A DNA stretch of 36,677 bases. It comes from Clostridium sp. CAG:245. Lineage in GTDB: Bacteria; Bacillota; Clostridia; TANB77; CAG-508. Made by a program: the position numbers and the translations under genes. The DNA lies in NCBI GenBank assembly GCA_000435175.1, contig FR880015.1, positions 19,683 through 56,359 of the forward strand. The letters run 5' to 3'. Shown piece after piece: positions 14,894-21,690 of this stretch (position 1 is its first letter; each line of letters begins with the position of its first letter). The notes below the pieces were generated by a model. It saw only the letters and a list, made by a program, of their open reading frames with translations. It did not search any database and was not told the origin of the DNA.

Positions 14894-16165
14894 ATGAAGA
14901 AGAAAATACTAACACTAATTACCATTTGTTTAATTTTAGTATGCTTCTCCATAAATGTTTTTTCTGCTAATGAGGTTTCACAAAATGAAATAATAGATGG
15001 AGAAACAAATAGTGAAGCAACTAATAAGACTCTATTTGAACAGAAAACAGAGGTAGATAATAAACTAAATGAATCAAATTCTAGACTTGAATATGTAAAA
15101 AGTGAAATTTCAGCTTCAATGCAGAAGGTGCAAGAACTAGATGACTCGATAAACGACTATCAAAATAAATATAATGAATTACAATCACAAATAGCATCAT
15201 TAGAAGCAGAAATTTCTTCAACACAAAATGACTTAACAAAAACTGAACAAGAATATGCAAGAAAAGAAAATTTACTAAAAAAGAGAGTAGTAGCACTATA
15301 TGAAGGTGGTGAAACTACTTATTTAGATGTATTGTTGTCATCTAAAAATTTATTCGATTTCCTATCTAATTATTATATGTTAGAACAAATTATAGAATTT
15401 GACAGTAACTTATTAAATGAATTAGATGAACAAAAACAGAACATAGAAGTAAAAAAAGCAGAACAAGAAAAGAAAAAAACAGATTTAAGAGTTGCAAAGG
15501 CAAAACAAGGACAGATGCAAATATTAATGGAAAACCAGAAAACTTTGCAGGTAAGTTATGCATCAAAATTAAGTGAAGAAGAAAAGAATTTATATGAACA
15601 AATAGAACAATATAAAAAAGAGCAAGAAGATTTAGAAAATCAAATTCAAGCAGCTATAAATTGGAGTGGAGCCTTAGCAATACAATACAAAGGTGGAGTA
15701 ATGTTATGGCCAATAGCAGTAGATGGAACATATATAACATCTCAATATGGAAACAGATTACACCCAATAAAAGGAGTGTATAGATACCATGATGGCATAG
15801 ACATTGGAAACGCAGGCTATGGAGCTCCAGTTATTGCAGCAGCAGATGGAATTGTAACATATGCGGGTGTAATGAGTGGATATGGAAATTGTGTAATGAT
15901 AAACCATGGAGATGGAATAGTAACTTTATATGGACATGGGCAAGAAATATATACAGAACTTGGTGCAACTGTAAAACAAGGAGATGTAATAATGGCTGTT
16001 GGTTCAACCGGAAATTCAACTGGACCACACCTACACTTTGAAGTAAGAAAATTTGGGGTAGCAGTAGATCCAATTCCATATTTGCAAGGTGATAATACGA
16101 AAGATGAAAGTAACACAAATGAAAATACAATTATAAATAATAATGAAGTTGCAAATGTAACATAA
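14894..16165 (+). CDS. Coiled-coil M23 murein hydrolase, copy 2
   Basis: A 423-residue paralogue of the preceding gene, 34 bp downstream. Signal peptide ~1-24, coiled coils ~50-125 and ~170-255, and LytM domain ~270-395 with HDGIDIG, LYGHGQE and GPHLHFEVR intact. The segment ALYEGGETTYLDVLLSS matches ALYEIGETSYLDVLFNS of copy 1, showing a tandem duplication. The Asn/Glu-rich tail (~398-423) is unique to this copy. Two candidate effectors behind one FtsEX pair could serve different stages, for example vegetative division versus sporulation; that is inference. Confidence 0.92.
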   Translation: MKKKILTLITICLILVCFSINVFSANEVSQNEIIDGETNSEATNKTLFEQKTEVDNKLNESNSRLEYVKSEISASMQKVQELDDSINDYQNKYNELQSQIASLEAEISSTQNDLTKTEQEYARKENLLKKRVVALYEGGETTYLDVLLSSKNLFDFLSNYYMLEQIIEFDSNLLNELDEQKQNIEVKKAEQEKKKTDLRVAKAKQGQMQILMENQKTLQVSYASKLSEEEKNLYEQIEQYKKEQEDLENQIQAAINWSGALAIQYKGGVMLWPIAVDGTYITSQYGNRLHPIKGVYRYHDGIDIGNAGYGAPVIAAADGIVTYAGVMSGYGNCVMINHGDGIVTLYGHGQEIYTELGATVKQGDVIMAVGSTGNSTGPHLHFEVRKFGVAVDPIPYLQGDNTKDESNTNENTIINNNEVANVT

Positions 16166-16324
16166 AAGCACACTATTTTGAGAGGCTTGTATTACCATAT
16201 TTTATATATGTTTGATAGAACACAATTGATTAAATGCTAAAAATGTAATAAAGTTGATAATAATAAAGTATAATAAAAATAGCCAATGTTTATCATAATT
16301 GGCTTAAAAAGAAAGGACATAAAA

Positions 16325-17578
16325 ATGGAAGATAAAAAAATAAAAAGACAAAACATTTACAAAGTTATCATGTTAGTAATTCTAACTGCAACAATCACAT
16401 TTATGCTAACTACAATGGTGATGTACAATAAGTTTTCATCTACGTATATTAACATAGGAAATACAACAACCAGTACAACAGGAACTACTAAATCGGATTA
16501 TAAAGATTTGGTTAAAACTTTAGAAGCATTTAAAACAATGATAAAGCAAAAATACATTGGTGAAGTTGATGAAGAAAAAATGGTAGAAGGAGCAATAAAA
16601 GGCTTTGTTGAAGGATTAGGAGATCCATACACAGAATATTTACCTAAAGAAGAAATGACTGAGTTTACAGAAGAAACAAGTAGCCAATATGTTGGAATAG
16701 GTGTATATTTAACAAATGATAAGACAACGAATACCATACTTGTTGTTGGTACTATGAATGGTTCACCAGCTCTAGAGGCAGGAATGCAAGCAGGTGATAT
16801 AATAGAAAAAGTAAACGATGTTGCTTATACAGGAGAAACAATGGATGATGCAATAAAAGTACTAAAAGGCGAAGAAGGAACATCAGCAAAGGTAACAGTT
16901 TTAAGAGATGGAAAAGAAATTGATTTAACTGTAACAAGAAAGAAAATTACAGTAGAGCATGTTTCTTCAAAAATGGTAGAAAACAATATCGCATATCTTC
17001 AAGTAGATTCATTTGATAGCGGTGTTGCAGAGTCATTCAAAAAACAAGTAACAGAGCTAGTTAATAAAGGTGCAAAGGGAATAATAATAGATTTAAGAAG
17101 CAATGGCGGAGGAATAGTTAGTGAAGCAACAGGAATTGCAGACTTATTCTTAAAGAAAGATGAGACAATTCTTATAACCAAATCAAAAATAGCAAATGAA
17201 CAATTAACAGTATCTAAGAATGATGCAATTATAACAGATATTCCAGTAGTCATACTTGTAAATGAAGGTACAGCAAGTGCATCAGAAATATTAGCAGGAG
17301 CATTGAAAGATAAATATCCAAATACTACAATAGTAGGCATGCAAACATATGGAAAAGGTGTAATTCAGACACTATATAGTTTATCAGATGGAAGTGGTTT
17401 GAAAATAACAACAGAAGAATATTACACACCAAACCATAACAAAATAAATAAAGAGGGTATTACTCCAGATGTTGAAGTAGATTTAACGAAAAATGCAGAA
17501 GGAAAATACGAAACAGAATTTGATAAAGATGCACAAGTGAAAAAAGCTATAGAAACAATAAAAACAAAAATAAAATAA
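16325..17578 (+). CDS. ctpA: C-terminal processing protease CtpA (S41)
   Basis: A 417-residue protein. Start placed at ATG 16325, after AAAGGA. It has an N-terminal membrane anchor (~13-34), a helical region with YIGEVDEEKMVEGAIKGFVE, a PDZ domain (~95-180, YVGIGVYL through GEEGTSAKVTVLRDG), then the S41 protease core. Catalytic Ser lies in NEGTASASEILAG (~317) and Lys in YGKGVIQT (~343). CtpA-type proteases trim exported proteins and in Bacillus also act in sporulation signalling. Its 3' end is 10 bp from the first invertible-switch repeat. Upstream (16166-16324) I see only a TATAAT at 16269-16274 without a clear -35. Confidence 0.93.
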   Translation: MEDKKIKRQNIYKVIMLVILTATITFMLTTMVMYNKFSSTYINIGNTTTSTTGTTKSDYKDLVKTLEAFKTMIKQKYIGEVDEEKMVEGAIKGFVEGLGDPYTEYLPKEEMTEFTEETSSQYVGIGVYLTNDKTTNTILVVGTMNGSPALEAGMQAGDIIEKVNDVAYTGETMDDAIKVLKGEEGTSAKVTVLRDGKEIDLTVTRKKITVEHVSSKMVENNIAYLQVDSFDSGVAESFKKQVTELVNKGAKGIIIDLRSNGGGIVSEATGIADLFLKKDETILITKSKIANEQLTVSKNDAIITDIPVVILVNEGTASASEILAGALKDKYPNTTIVGMQTYGKGVIQTLYSLSDGSGLKITTEEYYTPNHNKINKEGITPDVEVDLTKNAEGKYETEFDKDAQVKKAIETIKTKIK

Positions 17579-17588
17579 AAAATTACAA

Positions 17589-17794
17589 AAAGTCATTAAG
17601 TTAGATACTTAATGACTTTGAATTTTTCTCAATTATATCAGTAAAATATAAAAAAATCAATCAAAATTAAAATTAAATTTTAAAAAAATATATTTAGTTT
17701 TTTTAAAAATAAAAAAATATTAATATATCATAAAAGCCAACAGAAAAAAGCACTTTGCAATTTTTCATGTTATCATTAAGTATCTAACTTAATG
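17589..17794. repeat. Invertible switch 1: inverted-repeat pair with matched 7-bp spacers
   Basis: Left site 17594-17615: arms CATTAAG and CTTAATGA around spacer TTAGATA (17601-17607). Right site 17773-17794: arms TCATTAAG and CTTAATG around spacer TATCTAA (17781-17787), the exact reverse complement. The two sites form a perfect 22-bp inverted repeat; spacer centres are 180 bp apart. Each site is a palindrome with a central spacer, as in tyrosine recombinase crossover sites. The left site is extended outward and inward to a 12-bp stem (17589-17619) that can act as a terminator hairpin. The RBS and ATG of the next gene are outside the invertible part. Confidence 0.85.
17632..17660 (-). promoter_or_regulatory. 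Promoter inside switch 1, pointing away from the pilin-like gene
   Basis: On the minus strand TTGATT (17655-17660), exact 17-bp spacer, TATAAT (17632-17637). The same promoter recurs in switches 2 and 3. Inversion about the spacer centres would move the -10 to about 17751-17756 reading rightward, with a start near 17763, some 50 nt before the ATG at 17816. Confidence 0.82.
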
Positions 17795-17815
17795 GCAAAG
17801 TGGAGGATTAAAAAT

Positions 17816-19901
17816 ATGAAAACAAAAGAAATGAAAGGCATTACATTGATTGCATTAGTTGTGACAATAGTCGTTTTATTAATACTGACAGGAGTAGGTA
17901 TTAATTTAGTGATTGGGGATAACGGAATAATAACAATGGCACAAAAAGCAAAAAGTGAGTACGAAGAAGCAAAAAAAAGAGAAGAAAGAGAATTAGCAGG
18001 TGTATTTGAGAAAAAATTTGCAACATATAATGGAGCATTACACATTGAAGATGGTCAATTATTAAATCAATATAATGAAGAGATTCAATTGAAGCGGTTT
18101 AGTTGGAACAGCAGTCTCAAAATATTCTAAACATTATAAAGATGATCAAGGTTTTTCTTATTATTTAAATGAAAAATCAATAAAAGTTCTTAAAAGTTGG
18201 GAAACTAATGTTATTAGAATTGGATTAGAAGTGGATGATGTAAAAAATGAAGATGTTATGAAAGAATACTTAGATACAATTGATTTACTAATCAATAATG
18301 ACATGTATGTTATAGTTGTATTCTGGAATAATCATCAGATAAATGATAATATAGAAGTGGCAAAAGAATATTTTCTAAAAATCTCAGAGAAATATAAAGA
18401 TACGCCTAATATAATATACGAAATTGCAAATGAAGCAGATAATAATATTTTATGGGAAGAAGTAAAAGAATATAGTAATTCGATTATACCAATAATAAGA
18501 AAATCAAGTAAAAATAATATAATAATAATTCCTAATTCAGGTAGATATATCCACCCAACTAACATTAAGTTGAATGAATTAGTTGATGGAAATAATATAA
18601 TGACTTCGTATCATCTTTATGTTGGAACTAATTTAATAAAAGATAGTATAACTTATATTAAAGAGGCTATTGAATTAAAGATCCCAATATTTGTTACGGA
18701 ATGGGGAACTACTTTGGCAAATGGAAATGATGGGTTTTATGAAGATTATTCGAATGCATTTGTACAACTAATGGATAAATATAAGTTAAGTTGGTGTAAT
18801 TTTCATATAGGTGATTTGAATTTTAAAGTAAATACAGAATATTCAGGAATTGTAAAAAACAATATGTGGAATAATTCTTTGACAGATGATATTTTAACGT
18901 CAAGTGGAAAGTATATAAAATCAATTTTACAAGGTAATTGCAGTTCATATAATAGTGGACAATATGCAATTATGATGTCTCGAGATGATTCGAAAGCATT
19001 TTGGCAAGGAGAATATATAAATAAAATTATATCAATTGAATTTAAAAAAAGCGAAAATATTCCAGATGATGTTATAAAATATTGGGATATTTCTTTAACG
19101 GAAAACAATTCTATTAAGGCTTATATTGAGCCAATAGAAAACAATTACAAATTATATATAATTAGCCCTAATACTATCAATTTACCAATTGGATGTTATA
19201 AGTTATTTTCAGGCTTTCAAAATTTAGAAAAAATAGAATTTAATAATATATCAACAAGTACATCAAATGATTTTGGGAGTATGTTTTATCTTTGCTCTAA
19301 TCTTGAAAATATATTAGGATTGGAACAATTTGATACTAAAAATATTAAAGTTGCATATAGTATGTTTGCCGAATGTAGAAAGTTGACAGAGTTAAATTTG
19401 ACTAATTGGAATACTGAGAATTTAACTAATATACTTAATATGTTTTCTAATTGTACAAAATTATCTATTATAAGTGGAATTGAAAGTTGGAACACGAAAA
19501 ATTTGAATAATATTAGTGGAACTTTTGCAGGAACATTTGCTTTACAAGATCTTGACATAAGCAAATGGAAGACGGATAAAATAACAAGTATAAATGAGAG
19601 TTTTACTAATAGTTATATTAAAAACTTAAATATAAGTAATTGGAATTTAAGTAATTGTACTAAAATGACAGGTGTATTCAAGAATGCTAGAGCTTTAGAA
19701 AACCTTTATTTGAATAATGTAAATATAAACATTGAAAATTTAACGGACTATAATCAACTATTTTATCACATGAAATCAAACGTAAATATTTATGTAAAAA
19801 ATATTACAATTGCAGAATTTATTTATAAAAGATTAGAAGAAAATTCAGTTGTTGCGAATATATTTTATGGATCAGAAGATAATTGGCAAAAGTATATTTA
19901 G
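17816..19901 (+). pseudogene. Prepilin-like GH5 cellulase with BspA/DUF285 repeats, frameshifted
   Basis: Start ATG 17816, 9 bases after GGAGG. Residues 1-45 are a prepilin-type anchor: MKTKEMKG then ITLIALVVTIVVLLILTGV. The first frame stops at 18130, but dropping C18095 joins LLNQYNEEIQLK to GLVGTAVSKYSKHYKD and continues without stops to 19901, ~694 residues. The joined protein has a GH5 glycosidase domain (~80-350) with acid/base Glu ~206 in IYEIANEAD and nucleophile Glu ~295 in FVTEWGT, as in bacterial endoglucanases. Then come BspA/DUF285-type repeats (LTNWNTENLTNILNMFSNCT; LDISKWKTDKITSINESF). Position +5 of the mature helix is Ala, not the pilin Glu. The frameshift may be real or an assembly error. 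Confidence 0.85.
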
Positions 19902-19935
19902 AAAGTTTTACTATAAAATAAAAAAATATTATAAA

Positions 19936-20142
19936 AGGTCATTAAGCTATCTACTTAATGACCTCAAATTTATTGAGATTATATCAATAAAATATAAAAA
20001 AATCAACAGAAATTATAAATAAAATAAAAAATAAATTAGAGTTATTTTTTTAATTAAAAAGATTTTAGAATGTATTATAATTCATAGAAATAAACAAATT
20101 TATATCTTTTTCTGATATATCGTTAAGTAGATAGCTTAATGA
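19936..20142. repeat. Invertible switch 2: inverted-repeat pair with matched 7-bp spacers
   Basis: Left site 19939-19961: arms TCATTAAG and CTTAATGA around spacer CTATCTA (19947-19953). Right site 20120-20142: arms TCGTTAAG and CTTAATGA around TAGATAG (20128-20134), the exact reverse complement. There is one mismatch in 23 bp, in the arm rather than the spacer. Spacer centres are 181 bp apart. The left site extends to an 11-bp stem (19936-19964, AGGTCATTAAG / CTTAATGACCT). It follows the GH5 gene stop by 34 bp. Confidence 0.85.
19978..20006 (-). promoter_or_regulatory. Promoter inside switch 2, pointing away from the LamG gene
   Basis: On the minus strand TTGATT (20001-20006), 17-bp spacer, TATAAT (19978-19983): the same as in switches 1 and 3. 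A plus-strand TATAAT also exists at 20076-20081 but has only a poor -35 (ATTAAA), so weak forward expression cannot be excluded. Confidence 0.82.
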
Positions 20143-20166
20143 TAGATTAAGAAGGGGTAAAAAACA

Positions 20167-21471
20167 ATGAAAACAAAAGAAACAATGGGAATTACAATAA
20201 TTTCTTTAGTTATAACCATAATAATTTTATTGATATTATCAGGTGTAACAATCTCGATAATAGTAGGAGAGAATGGAATATTGACTAAAGCAAGATTAGC
20301 AAAACAAATGTCAGAAGTATCTAGTGAAAAAGAAGCAATTCAGCTTGATGTTACTCTTGCTAATATGGAAAATATATTAGATACATCAAACAAATATTAT
20401 CTTGGAATACCACTTTATGATAAAACTTTAGAAAACGGAAATAAGTGGAATATTATTGTTGAAAATGAAAGCCAGACAATATATGGAACAGGTTGGAATT
20501 ATATTGAAAAAGAAACAGAAATTGCAAATTATGGAAAAACACAATATGGTTGGCTAGTAAATTATGAAAGTGGAGAGCTGAAAGAATTTGAAGAAAATAA
20601 ATATACACAGTTAAAGTATGGTAATAAGCTAGCAGTTATAGATGGACTTATATTTAATCTTGATTCATCAATAATTGAAAATTCAAACAAAGAAAATATT
20701 CAACAAACCCTAGGAAGTAACGTGGAATTAGTAAATTTTGACTGGAATGAAAATAGTGGTTTAACATCAAAAGAGTTTAATTTTGATGGAGTAAATGATT
20801 ATATAAAGATAAAATATGATGACAAAGATCAAAAAGAACAACTTGCAAAGGGAGGATTTACATTTGAATTCTATGGAATTTTAGATGACGGAATAACATA
20901 TAATGCTGATAATGAAATAGTGCCAAAAAATGTAGAGCCTTTTCAGGGGGTATTTTGTTATTGGAATGGTGATGAAAGCAAACAGGCTAGATTTAGAGTT
21001 GGTACAGGATATTCAAATAATAGTTTTAGATGGAATGCTGGATTTGGAAATTATTTTTCCGACTATATAGATGAAAAAGGCGGAATGGGTTGGAATGTTA
21101 TGTATAAAGATGTATATGAAAAGGGAAAAAGAGCATATTATGCTGTTACATTAGATTGTTCAAATGATTATTCAAAAACAGAGAATGAATATTATAAGGC
21201 TAGTTTTTATAAAAATGGTGAAAAACAATATGAGGGAAGATATAATAAGAAATCATGGAATGATTTTGTAAGTAATGAATTAAATGGTTTGAAATTTTTT
21301 TGTATTGGAAGATCATCAATGCAAGGAGATGGTTGGTGGTGTTATTCAAAAATGAAAGCTAATGCTATTAGATTATATAGTAGGGGGTTAAGTGAGCAAG
21401 AAATAAAGAAAAATTATGATAGCACTATTTTATATTATAGTACATTGGTAGAAAACGAAAAAAGTCGTTAA
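20167..21471 (+). CDS. Prepilin-like surface protein with LamG/lectin domain
   Basis: A 434-residue protein. Start ATG 20167 follows GAAGGGG by 9 bases. Prepilin-type anchor MKTKETMG then ITIISLVITIIILLILSGV; the +5 residue is Ser instead of Glu. After a ~120-residue linker region comes a concanavalin A-like LamG domain (~185-430): KEFNFDGVNDYIKI at its start and AIRLYSRGLSEQEIKKNY at its end, the usual borders of LamG_3/LamGL domains that bind glycans. The last codons and TAA stop (21469-21471) lie inside the left repeat of switch 3. No catalytic motif is seen. Expression probably depends on switch 2. Confidence 0.85.
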   Translation: MKTKETMGITIISLVITIIILLILSGVTISIIVGENGILTKARLAKQMSEVSSEKEAIQLDVTLANMENILDTSNKYYLGIPLYDKTLENGNKWNIIVENESQTIYGTGWNYIEKETEIANYGKTQYGWLVNYESGELKEFEENKYTQLKYGNKLAVIDGLIFNLDSSIIENSNKENIQQTLGSNVELVNFDWNENSGLTSKEFNFDGVNDYIKIKYDDKDQKEQLAKGGFTFEFYGILDDGITYNADNEIVPKNVEPFQGVFCYWNGDESKQARFRVGTGYSNNSFRWNAGFGNYFSDYIDEKGGMGWNVMYKDVYEKGKRAYYAVTLDCSNDYSKTENEYYKASFYKNGEKQYEGRYNKKSWNDFVSNELNGLKFFCIGRSSMQGDGWWCYSKMKANAIRLYSRGLSEQEIKKNYDSTILYYSTLVENEKSR

Positions 21472-21666
21472 GTATTTTACTTAATGACTTTAAATTTTTC
21501 TAAATTATATCAATAAATTATTAAAAAATCAATCAAAACAAAAAATTTTTTTCACAAAAAAGAATTTAGTTTTTGGAAAATAATAAATTAATAATATAAC
21601 ATAAAAACAAACAGAGGAAAGCGTTTTATGATTTTTCATCTTATCATTAAGTAAAATACTTAATGA
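21461..21666. repeat. Invertible switch 3: inverted-repeat pair with matched 7-bp spacers
   Basis: Left site 21465-21487: arms TCGTTAAG and CTTAATGA around spacer TATTTTA (21473-21479). Right site 21644-21666: arms TCATTAAG and CTTAATGA around TAAAATA (21652-21658), the exact reverse complement. One arm mismatch in 23 bp. Spacer centres are 179 bp apart. The left site extends to a 12-bp stem (21461-21491) with one mismatch. It overlaps the stop codon of the LamG gene. Confidence 0.85.
21504..21532 (-). promoter_or_regulatory. Promoter inside switch 3, pointing away from the beta-helix gene
   Basis: On the minus strand TTGATT (21527-21532), 17-bp spacer, TATAAT (21504-21509). The spacer keeps its 17-bp length although its bases differ from switches 1 and 2 (one T lost, one base gained), which argues for selection on promoter function. 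Confidence 0.82.
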
Positions 21667-21690
21667 GTGTATAGGGAAAGGAAGAAAAAT

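Noticed and set aside
17792..17815. Upstream start (ATG 17792) for the first prepilin-like protein
   Set aside because: This ATG is formed by the edge of the inverted repeat and has no ribosome site. ATG 17816 follows GGAGG and gives the same MKTKE start as the two paralogues.
17589..21666. Switch repeats as integron attC sites or variable gene cassettes
   Set aside because: No integrase is present, the two sites of a pair flank only ~180 bp rather than a gene, and each segment contains a conserved promoter. Inversion explains paired spacers better than cassette exchange.
17589..21666. Paired hairpins as a kissing-loop RNA
   Set aside because: The complementary 7-base loops would fit, but arm identity outside the loops, constant spacing and the outward-facing promoters are not predicted by an RNA model. 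It remains a weaker alternative.
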